A DNA stretch of 64,000 nucleotides, taken from the NCBI GenBank assembly GCA_036381615.1, contig DASVCL010000002.1, forward strand, positions 14,866-78,865. The letters run 5' to 3'. Origin of the DNA: CALANV01 sp036381615. GTDB taxonomy: Bacteria; Pseudomonadota; Alphaproteobacteria; CACIAM-22H2. The notes beneath the pieces were generated by a model. The model had not been told where the DNA came from and searched no databases. It was given only the letters and a program-made list of their open reading frames with translations. The position numbers and the translations under genes are program-made. Below, piece after piece: positions 7,765 to 18,498 of the stretch (position 1 is its first letter; every line of letters begins with the position of its first letter).

Positions 7765-8499
7765 ATGCTTGCGCGCCTGCTTGCAGCTTTGCTCGGGTGC
7801 TCGGCCGCCGTCTTTCCGGCGCACGCCGATACGATCCCGGCCGCGCCGGATGCCGCTGCCGCCGATACGACGATCACGCGTCTTTTCCGCATCTTCCACG
7901 ACGGGACGCCGATCGGCGAAGCCCGCTACGTCTTTGTCGCAGACGGGCCGACCCTCACTGTCACGAGCGAGACGGTCGCGAGCCGGCGCGTGCTCGGCCT
8001 GACGGTCTTCCGCTTCATCCATCGCGTGCGTGAAACGTGGCGCGGCGGCCGGCTGATCCAGCTCGAGGCCGTCACCGACGACAACGGCCAACTGACCCGC
8101 GTCACCGGCCACGCGACGGCCGCCGGGCTCGAGGTCGACGGTCCGGCAGGCCGCAGCGTCGCGCCGCCGGACGCCGTGCCGACGACATATTGGCATCCGG
8201 CGACGATGCACGGGGTGCCGATGATCGATACGCGGGCCGGCGTCGTCGGGCCGACACACGCGGCACCCTTGGCGCGCGAGGCGTCGGGCCAGGCTGCGCA
8301 CGTGGCGGCGCAAGGCTACAAGATCAGTGGACCGGTCCTGTTCTACGCCTGGTACGACGCCGACGGCGTGTGGCGTCGCACCGCCGCCGCGACCGAGCAT
8401 GGCTGGATCGAAGGCGTTGGTCTCGATGGCGGCGACCGGGACCGCATTCGTCGCCTGCTCAAGATCCAAGAGCGGGTCGTGCCGCCCGCCCTCCGCTAG
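7765..8499 (+). CDS. DUF6134-like exported protein
   Basis: From the ATG at 7765 the protein has 244 residues. It begins with a Sec signal peptide (MLARLLAALLGCSAAVFPAHA). The mature part contains FHDGTPIGEARYVF, a RETWRGGRLIQLEAVTDDNG segment and the motif TTYWHPATM. To my recollection this pattern fits the DUF6134 family of periplasmic proteins of unknown function. It is beta-rich. A Cys in the signal region (GCSAA) is not a convincing lipobox. A candidate stress promoter precedes the gene. It is convergent with the lytic transglycosylase. Role unknown. Confidence 0.75.
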   Translation: MLARLLAALLGCSAAVFPAHADTIPAAPDAAAADTTITRLFRIFHDGTPIGEARYVFVADGPTLTVTSETVASRRVLGLTVFRFIHRVRETWRGGRLIQLEAVTDDNGQLTRVTGHATAAGLEVDGPAGRSVAPPDAVPTTYWHPATMHGVPMIDTRAGVVGPTHAAPLAREASGQAAHVAAQGYKISGPVLFYAWYDADGVWRRTAAATEHGWIEGVGLDGGDRDRIRRLLKIQERVVPPALR

Positions 8500-8658
8500 A
8501 CCGGGCGAAATCGCGTTGCCGGCAAACGCCGTCGTCAGCTCCGCCATACGACCGCTTCTCGGATCCGGCCGCCATGTGGCAGGCCGACCGTATACGACAC
8601 GGGTCGAGTTCGCGCTTCGTGCGCTCGACTCGACCGGCAGCCAAGCGGATTGCCGGGT

Positions 8659-9525
8659 TCAGCGCCTGTCGTCGGATGTGATGCCGGAACGGGACGATTC
8701 GCGTCCGTCGGACGCCGTCTCCGGCACGTCCAGTGCGGCGAGTGCGGCGATCACGGTCGGCGACAGGATGTTGCCCGAGACGGCCGCCAGCGCCGTCCGT
8801 CGCAACACCGCCTCGAGTGCACGCGTCTCGCCGAAATCCTTCGTGCCTGGCGGCGATTCGTTTCGCCCGCCGGCTGCTGCGGTATCGACGCGTCCGGGAT
8901 CGAATTTCGCGGCGAAACGGTCATAGATCTCGCGCACGCTCAGCGGTCGACCGTTCGGTTCGAAGAACACGCCGCGATTGGCGGCGGCCGCCTCGGGCAG
9001 AAGCTCGGCCGCGGGCCGATCCGGCTCGTCGCGCATCGTCGCGAGCAGCCTGATCGCGCCGTTCGGTCCCAGGAAGTGCGCGAGGTAGAGATCGGTTGCG
9101 CCGATTTCCCGTCCCAGTTCGCGCGCAAGCCGCGCCTGGTTGTCGCGGGCATACTCGGCCGCCATGGTGGCGGCGATGCGCGGGTCGTCGCGCAGCGCGA
9201 GAATACGCGCGCGCAGCTCCGGATCGGCGACGCGCGCGCCGTCTTGGCCGGCCGGCGCGATCGCGCGGGCGAACTCGCCCAGCCCGTACTTGGCGCCGTG
9301 CTCCCGCACGAGCGCAAGCCAGGTCGACTCGATGAACTGGTAGAGACCCGCCGCGCTGCTCGTCTTCGCCCGCGCGTCGGACCTGAACCCGCTTTCCTGT
9401 TGTGCCTGGCTGGCCAGATAGTCGAACGACACGCCCGTGCGTGCGCTCGCCTCGCGAATGGCGTTGCGCACCTCGGCCGGCGCGGTCGCGGCGGCATGGG
9501 GTCGGACGGGCGGAATCGGGGACAT
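8659..9525 (-). CDS. Lytic transglycosylase (SLT domain) protein
   Basis: With the ATG at 9525 the protein has 288 residues. The SLT domain starts at about residue 15 and includes QQESGF, whose Glu is the catalytic acid, followed by SSAAGLYQFIESTWL. Such enzymes cleave the MurNAc-GlcNAc bond of peptidoglycan with 1,6-anhydro ring formation. The second half (IGATDLYLAHFLGPNGAIRLL) is the substrate-groove part seen in this alphaproteobacterial subgroup. No signal peptide is visible from this start, and a longer start upstream in the same frame cannot be excluded, so localisation is open. It neighbours KTSC proteins and is convergent with the DUF6134-like gene. Confidence 0.83.
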   Translation of the reverse strand: MSPIPPVRPHAAATAPAEVRNAIREASARTGVSFDYLASQAQQESGFRSDARAKTSSAAGLYQFIESTWLALVREHGAKYGLGEFARAIAPAGQDGARVADPELRARILALRDDPRIAATMAAEYARDNQARLARELGREIGATDLYLAHFLGPNGAIRLLATMRDEPDRPAAELLPEAAAANRGVFFEPNGRPLSVREIYDRFAAKFDPGRVDTAAAGGRNESPPGTKDFGETRALEAVLRRTALAAVSGNILSPTVIAALAALDVPETASDGRESSRSGITSDDRR

Positions 9526-9616
9526 CGGTTGCCCCGGAGTATCGTTTCGGAAGATGAACACGGCGTTAAAGATCACATTCTCGACTGCTACGAATCGGCC
9601 CGCCGTGCCGTGATCA

Positions 9617-9859
9617 TCAGGGGTATTTGACCGTGCCGAGCCGGCCTTCCACCACCTCCGCGCGCGGATAGAAGTCGCGGATCGCCACATTGTAGAAATA
9701 GCCCTTGGACGGCGCCGACATCAGCGTCGCGAATATGTGCGGCGGCACGTTGAAGTAGCGATAGACCCGGCCGCTCGTGAATTCGAGTTCCAGCGTGCGC
9801 GTCGCCGCGTCGTAACCGGCCGACCGCAACGTGGACGATACGACGGGCCGGCGGTCCAT
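9617..9859 (-). CDS. KTSC-domain protein, second copy
   Basis: This 80-residue protein is almost entirely a KTSC domain, a small beta-rich fold also found at the C-terminus of some lysyl-tRNA synthetases. Conserved parts are SSTLRSAGYD, LELEFTSGRVYRYFNVPP and SKGYFYNVAIRDFYP. It starts eight bases after the stop of the upstream copy (9868-10134) and shares most of its pattern, so the two arose by tandem duplication and are probably co-translated. KTSC proteins may bind nucleic acid, but this is not established. Confidence 0.8.
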   Translation of the reverse strand: MDRRPVVSSTLRSAGYDAATRTLELEFTSGRVYRYFNVPPHIFATLMSAPSKGYFYNVAIRDFYPRAEVVEGRLGTVKYP

Positions 9860-9867
9860 CCTGCGGG

Positions 9868-10134
9868 TCAGTCGGTTTCGGCGAGTGCGCGCTGGCGTTC
9901 GGCCTCGTCGCGTGCCGCACCCGGCGTGACTTCCCGATACGGATAGAAATCGCGCACCGCAATGTTGAAGAACCGCCCCTTCGAGCGGGCGACGAGCAGC
10001 GACAGGAAAAGCTCCGGCGGCACGCCGGCATACCGGTAGATGCGGCCGGTCCGGAACTCGGCCTCGAGCGTACGCGTGACGGGATCGTAGCCGACCGCGC
10101 GAAGAACGACGGAGCGCAGAGGGATTCGCTGCAT
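9868..10134 (-). CDS. KTSC-domain protein, first copy
   Basis: The protein has 88 residues with the same pattern as its downstream neighbour: SVVLRAVGYD, LEAEFRTGRIYRYAGVPP and SKGRFFNIAVRDFYP. It adds a charged C-terminal tail (ARDEAERQRALAETD) absent from the second copy. It is the promoter-proximal gene of the pair. No catalytic residues are evident. The function of stand-alone KTSC proteins is not known to me. Confidence 0.8.
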   Translation of the reverse strand: MQRIPLRSVVLRAVGYDPVTRTLEAEFRTGRIYRYAGVPPELFLSLLVARSKGRFFNIAVRDFYPYREVTPGAARDEAERQRALAETD

Positions 10135-10363
10135 TCGCCACCTCCGTTCCGCGTCACCTGTCCGCGGTGCCGGGATGCGCCAGCAGGCCGCCAGCGCCGT
10201 CGATCGGCGGTCCCCGCGGCGCGAACCTCGGGCGCGCTTCGATCACGGGCGGGAACGCCGCCGACACGAAGACGACCAAGATGTCGAGGCGGGCCATGAT
10301 CCTCCAGCAACGGCCGATCGCCGCCGCCGTTCCGCACAGCTTTGCCGTTCCGCGCGCCGCGCG

Positions 10364-10388
10364 GGAACGCATCGCGTCGCCGCCGGTT
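10364..10388 (+). promoter_or_regulatory. EcfG-like promoter candidate for PRC-barrel gene
   Basis: GGAAC, 16 bases, then gGTT, located 32 bases upstream of the ATG at 10420. This is close to the GGAAC-N16/17-CGTT consensus of the alphaproteobacterial general stress response. A start point near 10395 would leave a short leader containing AAGGGAGAGG. PRC-barrel proteins are often stress-induced in this class, which makes the match more credible. Confidence 0.5.
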
Positions 10389-10419
10389 GAAAGCGCGACC
10401 GACAACAAGGGAGAGGACC

Positions 10420-11193
10420 ATGCTCATCGCCGTATCCGATCTGCGCGGCATGTCGTTGCGCGCGACCGACGGCACGATCGGCACACTCGACGACATCTAT
10501 TTCGACGATGCGACATGGATGGTCCGCTACGCCGTCATCGACACGGGCTCCTGGCTGCCGGGCCGGCGGGTGCTCATCGCACCGGAAGCCTTGGGAGAGC
10601 CGGATCTCGGCACCGACGAAATTCCCGTCCGCCTGACGCAGGATCAGGTGCGCAACAGCCCCGACGTCGATCTCGCGAGACCGGTTTCGCGGCAGATGGA
10701 GGAGCAGCTCTACAGATATTACGGATGGGCGCCGTACTGGGGCGAGGGGATCCTGCCGCTCGACGTGCCGGAGCGGCGCGGACCGCTCGGCGACACGACG
10801 GAGAGCGAGACCGCAAACCCGCGCGCCTCGGTCGGCACCGGAACGGTCGAAGATGTTACCGAGCCGCATCTGCGCAGTGCCGAGACCGTCATGAGCTACT
10901 ACATCCATGCGCGCGACGGCGACATCGGCCATGTCGAGGAGTTCCTCGTCGACACTGACGCCTGGGCGATCCGCTACATGGTTGCGGACACGCGGAACTG
11001 GCTTCCCGGGCGGAAGGTGCTGATCTCGCCGCAGTGGATCGAGGACGTGAGCTGGACGGAAGAGACGGTGCGCCTCGACCTGACGCAGGCCCAGGTGCGC
11101 AACAGCCCGGAATGGAATCCAAACCAGAATGTCGAGCGGGGCTATGAGCGACGCCTGTTCGACTATTACGGCCGCGTTCCGTATTGGGAGTAA
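10420..11193 (+). CDS. Double PRC-barrel domain protein
   Basis: The ATG at 10420 follows a strong AAGGGAGAGG ribosome-binding site; the protein has 257 residues. It contains two PRC-barrel units, about 5-80 and 150-230. Both have the same layout: a small barrel with GxIGTLDDIYFDD or GDIGHVEEFLVD, then W-x-(V/I)-R-Y, then WLPGR(R/K)VLI, then LTQ.QVRNSP. Each ends in a YYG(W/R).PYW segment. PRC barrels are RNA- or protein-binding modules (RimM, photosynthetic H subunit). Proteins of this double type are often stress-associated in Alphaproteobacteria. It is soluble and presumably cytoplasmic. Confidence 0.85.
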   Translation: MLIAVSDLRGMSLRATDGTIGTLDDIYFDDATWMVRYAVIDTGSWLPGRRVLIAPEALGEPDLGTDEIPVRLTQDQVRNSPDVDLARPVSRQMEEQLYRYYGWAPYWGEGILPLDVPERRGPLGDTTESETANPRASVGTGTVEDVTEPHLRSAETVMSYYIHARDGDIGHVEEFLVDTDAWAIRYMVADTRNWLPGRKVLISPQWIEDVSWTEETVRLDLTQAQVRNSPEWNPNQNVERGYERRLFDYYGRVPYWE

Positions 11194-11349
11194 CGTCCGC
11201 TCGCCCGCGTCATGGGCGCGCAATGCCCCTCACCCCGCCCGCTCCCCGCGGCGAAGAGGGCGATGCCGGTCGGCATCGTCGCACGCACCGGCGTACGGGA
11301 GGATGAGGGGTGCGGCGCATGACGCAGGCCGGCCGATGCGTGTCCGCGG

Positions 11350-12495
11350 TCACGCCGTGTACAGGCCGATATCGGTGTCGATCAGCACGGTGGCGCCGGC
11401 GAGCGTGAAGCTGGCGTAGGTCACGTCGTCGATCGTTTCCGTGCCGGCCGCCTGCCAATCGCCGAGCTGCGCGATGCGGTCGCTGGCGTCGCCGTCGACC
11501 CGAAGCGTGTCCGTCTCGGCCGACAGGGCGAGCACGCTTTCGGCGTCGAGCGTGATGTCGGTGCGGGCGCTCGCGTCGGGGTTGGTCATGTCGATGCGCT
11601 CGATGCCTTTCACGTGTGCGCCTTCCTCGCCGGTGAAGTCGAAGGCGGGACGCATGTTGAGGTCGAACGTGTCGAAACCCTCGCCCCCGTCGAAATCGGG
11701 CGGCGGCGTCTCGCCGAAGCCCTGGTTGAAGCGGCCGGCGACGAGGCGATCGTCGCCGTCGCCGCCGAACATGATCGGCGTCAGGAACCCGCCCGACAGC
11801 GTGTCGTTGCCATCGCCGCCGTCGAGCGTCGTGATACCCCACGCCGCCTCGGCATTCGCACCGGTCAGGTTGTCGTCGCCGTCGCCACCATAGATGCGGT
11901 CGTTGCCCTCGTAGCCGACGATGGTGTCGTTGCCCGGGCCGCCATAGATCAGCTCGCTGCCCTGGTCGCCGTGGATCAGGTCGTCGCCGCGACCGCCGTG
12001 AATCTCGTTGTCGCCGCCGGCGAAGGTGTAGAACGCGAACGCGCCGTAGATCTCGTCGTTGCCGTCGCCGCCCTCAATGTAGTTGTTGCCGAGGCCGCCG
12101 TAGATGAGGTCGTTGCCGCCATTGCCGAACAGCCGGTCGTCGCCGTCCATGCCCCCGGGTGCTTCGCCGTCGCCCCAGAGCACGTCGTTGTCCGAGCCGC
12201 CGGAGAGGCGGTCGCTGCCGTCGCCGCCGAAGAGCGTGTCGGCCCCGTCGTCGCCGTGGAGACGATCCTTGCCGGTCCCGCCTTCGAGCCGGTCGTCGCC
12301 GTTGCCACCGCTCAGGCGGTCGTCGCCCTCGTTGCCGTCGAGCGTGTCGCTGCCGCCGCTGCCGTAGAGCCAGTCATTTCCCCCTGCCCCGGTGATCCTG
12401 TCGTCGCCGCCGCGGCCGTTGAACCAGTCGTCGCGGTCGCTCCCCGCCAGGTCGTCCGCCGCCGAGCTTCCGAACGCGCGTTTCGTCTTCGCCAT
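11350..12495 (-). CDS. RTX-repeat calcium-binding secreted protein
   Basis: The 381 residues are mostly glycine/aspartate-rich nonapeptide repeats (GGxGxDxLx) from about residue 20 to 275. Examples are GGDGSDRLSGG and GGRGDDLIHGD. These fold into a calcium-filled parallel beta roll. The final 100 residues are a beta-rich region ending VLIDTDIGLYTA, where type I secretion signals lie. There is no N-terminal signal peptide and no enzymatic domain, so it resembles a small structural or adhesive RTX protein. No HlyB/HlyD/TolC genes are nearby. An AT-rich stretch (about 12530-12630) separates it from divergent leuS. Confidence 0.85.
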   Translation of the reverse strand: MAKTKRAFGSSAADDLAGSDRDDWFNGRGGDDRITGAGGNDWLYGSGGSDTLDGNEGDDRLSGGNGDDRLEGGTGKDRLHGDDGADTLFGGDGSDRLSGGSDNDVLWGDGEAPGGMDGDDRLFGNGGNDLIYGGLGNNYIEGGDGNDEIYGAFAFYTFAGGDNEIHGGRGDDLIHGDQGSELIYGGPGNDTIVGYEGNDRIYGGDGDDNLTGANAEAAWGITTLDGGDGNDTLSGGFLTPIMFGGDGDDRLVAGRFNQGFGETPPPDFDGGEGFDTFDLNMRPAFDFTGEEGAHVKGIERIDMTNPDASARTDITLDAESVLALSAETDTLRVDGDASDRIAQLGDWQAAGTETIDDVTYASFTLAGATVLIDTDIGLYTA

Positions 12496-12742
12496 GTAGA
12501 AGTTTTCCCCTTTGCCGTGATAAGGACGCGCTGAACGTAGGCGGTATGATGACGATCTCGATATTATCCATAGGGATAGCTTCGCCTTTTGTCACTTCGT
12601 TATTCTTCCTTTTTTACTTGATTTTACTTTTGCGGCCGCCGGCACCGGCCCGGGCGGGGCGGGCCTTGCCGCTGAAGCCGCTTTGCTGATATCCACGGGA
12701 CAATTTCCGCACCGCAACAGCCGATACGGCGCACGAACGCAA

Positions 12743-15301
<2,559 letters not shown>

Positions 15302-15345
15302 CGTCGCGCCTTCGCTGACCGCAGTCGCGCCGGGGTGACGGTGCG

Positions 15346-16257
15346 TCAGCCATCCGTGCGGGTACGGCGACGGCCTGCGAAGGCGTGAAGTACTGAGAGG
15401 ACGGCCGCGAAGGCCGGCGTCGGCGGCTTGTCGCGGCGATGAATGATGCCCAGTTCGCGCACGAGCGGCGGATCGAGCGGGATGGCGACGAGTTCGCCCT
15501 CCCTCACCTCGCGTCGCACGGCGACCGCGGACACGATCGACAGGCCGAGCCCGGCCCCGACCATCTTCTTCGTCGCTTCGGCGTTGCCGAGCTCCATGGC
15601 GATGTTCGGCGCCCGCCCGGCGCGCGCGAACCACGCATCCATGATGCGGCGTATGGCGCCGCCGCGCTCGTAGAGGATGAGCGGCATTGCCGCTAGCTCC
15701 GCGGGCGTCAGGCGCCGGCGGCCGCGCCAGCGCGGCTCCGGCGGTGCGATCGCGACGAGCCGGTCGGTGTAGAACGGCGCGACCGCGAGCTCCCGGCCCG
15801 TGGCCGGCAGCGTCGCCACCGCGAGGTCGAGCGTGTTGTCGACGACGGCCTTGACGATGTCCGGGGCGTTGCCGGTGACGACGACGAGCTCGACGCCGGG
15901 ACTCTGCTTGCGTATCCGCCGCAGGAGCGGCGGCAGCAGATAAATGCTGGCCGTCGCGCTGGCGCCGAGCCGCACCCGGCCGGCCACCGTTCCGCGCATT
16001 GCCAGCAGCGCGTTCCGCGCCGCGTCGATCTCGTCGAAGATGCGCGCGGCGTGGGCGAGCAGCGCGTTGCCCGCCGCGGTCGGGAAGGCGCGCTTGCCGA
16101 CACGTTCCAGAAGCGGAAGACCGAACGCCTGTTCGAGTTCGCGGACATGCAGGCTGACCGCTGGCTGGCTGAGGCGCAGCGCCTCACCGGCCTTCGAGAA
16201 GCTGCCGCGCCGCGCGACCTCGCGCAGCGTGCGCAGATGGGCGAGCCGAATGTCCAT
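15346..16257 (-). CDS. LysR-family transcriptional regulator
   Basis: The 303 residues have an N-terminal winged helix-turn-helix (about 1-60: FSKAGEALRLSQPAVSLHVRELE) and a periplasmic-binding-like effector domain (about 90-295) with VRLGASATASIYLLP. It resembles the CysB/CbbR side of the family. It is divergent from an ArsN1-like acetyltransferase, 82 bases apart, and an inverted repeat lies between the starts. LysR proteins usually control the divergent gene and themselves. The effector is unknown. Confidence 0.9.
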   Translation of the reverse strand: MDIRLAHLRTLREVARRGSFSKAGEALRLSQPAVSLHVRELEQAFGLPLLERVGKRAFPTAAGNALLAHAARIFDEIDAARNALLAMRGTVAGRVRLGASATASIYLLPPLLRRIRKQSPGVELVVVTGNAPDIVKAVVDNTLDLAVATLPATGRELAVAPFYTDRLVAIAPPEPRWRGRRRLTPAELAAMPLILYERGGAIRRIMDAWFARAGRAPNIAMELGNAEATKKMVGAGLGLSIVSAVAVRREVREGELVAIPLDPPLVRELGIIHRRDKPPTPAFAAVLSVLHAFAGRRRTRTDG

Positions 16258-16268
16258 TCGACCTCAAA

Positions 16269-16297
16269 ATTATCCTGATCGTTTGTATCCGGACAAT
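16269..16297. promoter_or_regulatory. Inverted repeat, likely LysR binding site
   Basis: ATTATCC and GGACAAT form an inverted repeat (6 of 7 positions complementary) separated by 15 bases, in the 82-base gap between the divergent LysR gene and the acetyltransferase. Position, size and AT-rich arms suit a LysR operator. Confidence 0.45.
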
Positions 16298-16339
16298 TCA
16301 TTTCACTTATTCCGTGCCGGACGCGAAACTTGGGCCGAC

Positions 16340-16894
16340 ATGCAGAACCCGAACACGCAGAACTCGAACGCGTGGCCGGCGCACCCGCCGGCCCGCGACA
16401 TCCTCGACATCATCATCCGTCCCGCGACGGCCGAGGACGCATCTGAAATCGCGCGGATTTACAACGAGGGCATCCTCGATCGCATCGCGACGCTTGAGAC
16501 GGAACTCAGGACCGCGGACGAGCGCCGGCAATGGCTCGCCGGCAAGAGTCCGCGCCATCCCGTCTTTGTCGCCGCGGCGGCCGTCGGCATCGTCGGTTGG
16601 ACGAGTCTCAACGTCTTCAACCCCCGCCGCTGCTACGGCAGCGTGGCCGATATTTCGGTCTACGTGGCGCGCGATTGGCGCGGTCACGGCATCGGGCGGC
16701 GATTGCTGGATCATCTCGTCGTCGCGGCGCGCGAGCGGGGGTTTCACAAGCTCGTCCTGGCGACGTTCCCATTCAACGCCGCCGGCCTCGCCCTCTACCG
16801 GCGCGCCGGGTTCACGCCGGTGGGGACGTATCGCGAGCAGGGTCAGCTCGATGGCCGCTGGGTCGATGTCCTCGTCATGGAGAAACTGCTTTAG
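16340..16894 (+). CDS. GNAT N-acetyltransferase, ArsN1/phosphinothricin-acetyltransferase type
   Basis: The protein has 184 residues from the ATG at 16340. After a 25-residue polar leader the GNAT fold runs to the end. IIRPATAEDASEIARIYNEG opens it, ISVYVARDWRGHGIGRRLL holds the acetyl-CoA pyrophosphate-binding Q/RxxGxG/A motif, and GLALYRRAGFTPVG follows. The I-Y-N-E-G-I-L-D-R-I-A-T-L-E-T pattern and the LDGRWVDVLVMEKLL ending match the ArsN1/Bar/Pat group, which acetylates phosphinothricin, arsinothricin or similar amino acids. The exact substrate is unknown. It is probably controlled by the divergent LysR protein. A start further upstream in the frame is unlikely because it would cross the LysR gene. 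Confidence 0.85.
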   Translation: MQNPNTQNSNAWPAHPPARDILDIIIRPATAEDASEIARIYNEGILDRIATLETELRTADERRQWLAGKSPRHPVFVAAAAVGIVGWTSLNVFNPRRCYGSVADISVYVARDWRGHGIGRRLLDHLVVAARERGFHKLVLATFPFNAAGLALYRRAGFTPVGTYREQGQLDGRWVDVLVMEKLL

Positions 16895-16972
16895 CGGCTT
16901 CGTGCGGCATCTCGCGGCGCGGTCGCCCTGCCCCCTCCCCGCGCCGTCTTCGTGCGCCGGACGCGATCCGGT

Positions 16973-18409
16973 TCAGGTCCCGGCGCTGAACGGATACGCC
17001 GACACGCCCTTCACCTGCTCGTCGATCATCAGGCGGTGCTGCAGCGGCGGAAACGCCCGCTGGCGGCAGTTCAAGCGCTCGCACAGGCGGCAGCCGACGC
17101 CGATCTCGGTGACGCGGTCGAGCCGCTCGAGGTCGTAGCCGTCGGCGTAGACGAGCTCGCGCGCATGGGCGATGTCGCAGCCGATGCCGATCGCGAGCTG
17201 CGAGCGCGGCTCGCGGAAAGAGCCGCTGTCCTTGTCGAGCGTGCGTGCGATGCAGAAGAACGTGGTGCCGTCGGGAAGCCGCGCCACCTGGGTGCGGATC
17301 AGCCCCGGCGTCATGAACGCCTCGTGCACGACCCAGCGCGGACATGAACCGCCGAAGCGCGAGAAATGGAAGCCCGCGGCCGAGTAGCGCTTCGAGATGT
17401 TACCGGCGATGTCGACGCGAACGAGATAGAACGGCACGCCGCGATCGCCGGGGCGCTGCAGCGTCGACAGGCGGTGACAGGCCTGTTCGAACGAGACGCC
17501 GAAGCGATGCGTCAGGACCTCGACGTCGTAGCGCGCCGCCCGCGCCGCCGCGAGAAACGGCGCATACGGCATCAGCACCGCGCCGGCGAAGTAGTTGGTC
17601 AGCCCGACGCGGCACAGCGCCTCCGTCTCCGGCGACGACAGCTTGGCATCGGCGACGATGCGGTCCACCGCCGCCTTCGCCTCGATGAGGCCGATCTGAT
17701 AGGCGAGATGGAAGTTGCGGCTGCTCGGCGGCAGCACCTCCGACAGCGCAAGCCGCCGCTCGTGCGCATCGTAGCGGCGCACGGCGCCGGCCATCGCATC
17801 GGCGGGCACGATCGCCACGCGGATGCCGTGCCGTGAGGCGAGATGCTCGACGAGGCCGCGATACGGATCCGCCGGATCGAGCCGCGCGTCCTGCCACAGC
17901 GCCTCGGCCGCTTCCTCGAGCGCGGGGAAATGGTTGGTGCGGTCGTGGAAGAAATCGCGTGCCTCTTCGGTCGGGCGGAGCAGACGGCGCGTGCGCGGCG
18001 GCCCGCTGCCGCCGGCGAGGTCGAGCACGACCGCCTGCGCGTCCTCGCGCGCGGCGCGATAGGCGCGATAGAGCTCGATGATGCCGCGGGCGGCGTTCGG
18101 CGCCGCGTCGACGAGGGCGCGCAGCTCGTCCGCACCGACTTCGAAGCCGCTCAGGCTGGCATCGGCAAAAACCTCGCGCAGGCCGACGGCAAGCTTGCGC
18201 TCGTCCTCCTCGGACAGATCGTTCAGGTCGACCTGGAAAACCTGGCCGAGCCGCAGCAGGAGCGAGACCGTGACCGGCCGCTGATCGTGCTCGATCAGGT
18301 TGAGATAGCTCGGGCTGATGCCGAGGCGCGCCGCCATCTGCTGCTGGGTCAGCCCGCGGTCCTGCCGCAGCCGGCGGATCTTCTTTCCGAGCAGCGCCTT
18401 GCGCGCCAT
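16973..18409 (-). CDS. ramB: RamB-like short-chain fatty acyl regulator (XRE)
   Basis: The 478 residues start with an XRE helix-turn-helix (about 10-65: RGLTQQQMAARLGISPSYLNLIE). The large C-terminal region is the DUF2083/ScfR type with a degenerate IrrE-like part and a Cys cluster (GVGCRLCERLNCRQR). Such regulators sense acyl-CoA or acetate status. In Corynebacterium, and to my knowledge in Paracoccus, RamB controls isocitrate lyase. Here the gene is divergent from aceA across 159 bases that hold TTTGCAAA and related sites, strongly suggesting the same role. The ATG at 18409 is preferred over an upstream one in the same frame. Confidence 0.88.
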   Translation of the reverse strand: MARKALLGKKIRRLRQDRGLTQQQMAARLGISPSYLNLIEHDQRPVTVSLLLRLGQVFQVDLNDLSEEDERKLAVGLREVFADASLSGFEVGADELRALVDAAPNAARGIIELYRAYRAAREDAQAVVLDLAGGSGPPRTRRLLRPTEEARDFFHDRTNHFPALEEAAEALWQDARLDPADPYRGLVEHLASRHGIRVAIVPADAMAGAVRRYDAHERRLALSEVLPPSSRNFHLAYQIGLIEAKAAVDRIVADAKLSSPETEALCRVGLTNYFAGAVLMPYAPFLAAARAARYDVEVLTHRFGVSFEQACHRLSTLQRPGDRGVPFYLVRVDIAGNISKRYSAAGFHFSRFGGSCPRWVVHEAFMTPGLIRTQVARLPDGTTFFCIARTLDKDSGSFREPRSQLAIGIGCDIAHARELVYADGYDLERLDRVTEIGVGCRLCERLNCRQRAFPPLQHRLMIDEQVKGVSAYPFSAGT

Positions 18410-18428
18410 GGAAGTTCTCCCGAGTCTA

Positions 18429-18444
18429 TTTACAAGTTTTACAA
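18429..18444. repeat. Direct repeat TTTACAA in the aceA control region
   Basis: TTTACAA occurs at 18429-18435 and 18438-18444, nine bases apart, close to the start of the ramB-like gene. It may be an autoregulatory site or part of its promoter. Confidence 0.35.
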
Positions 18445-18477
18445 AGCTGCGCAGCAATCGGAAAACTTACGCACGGC

Positions 18478-18498
18478 TTTGCAAATTATCTTGCGCAA
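18478..18498. promoter_or_regulatory. RamB-like operator pair upstream of aceA
   Basis: Two perfect palindromes, TTTGCAAA (18478-18485) and TTGCGCAA (18491-18498), have centres 13 bases apart and lie about 70-90 bases upstream of the aceA ATG. CTTTGCAAA is close to the known RamB box core, and the divergent gene encodes a RamB-like protein. Confidence 0.5.

Noticed and set aside
11400..12450. Regularly spaced repeats resembling a CRISPR array
   Set aside because: The period is that of nonapeptide RTX coding repeats (27 bases); the units vary and no unique spacers exist.
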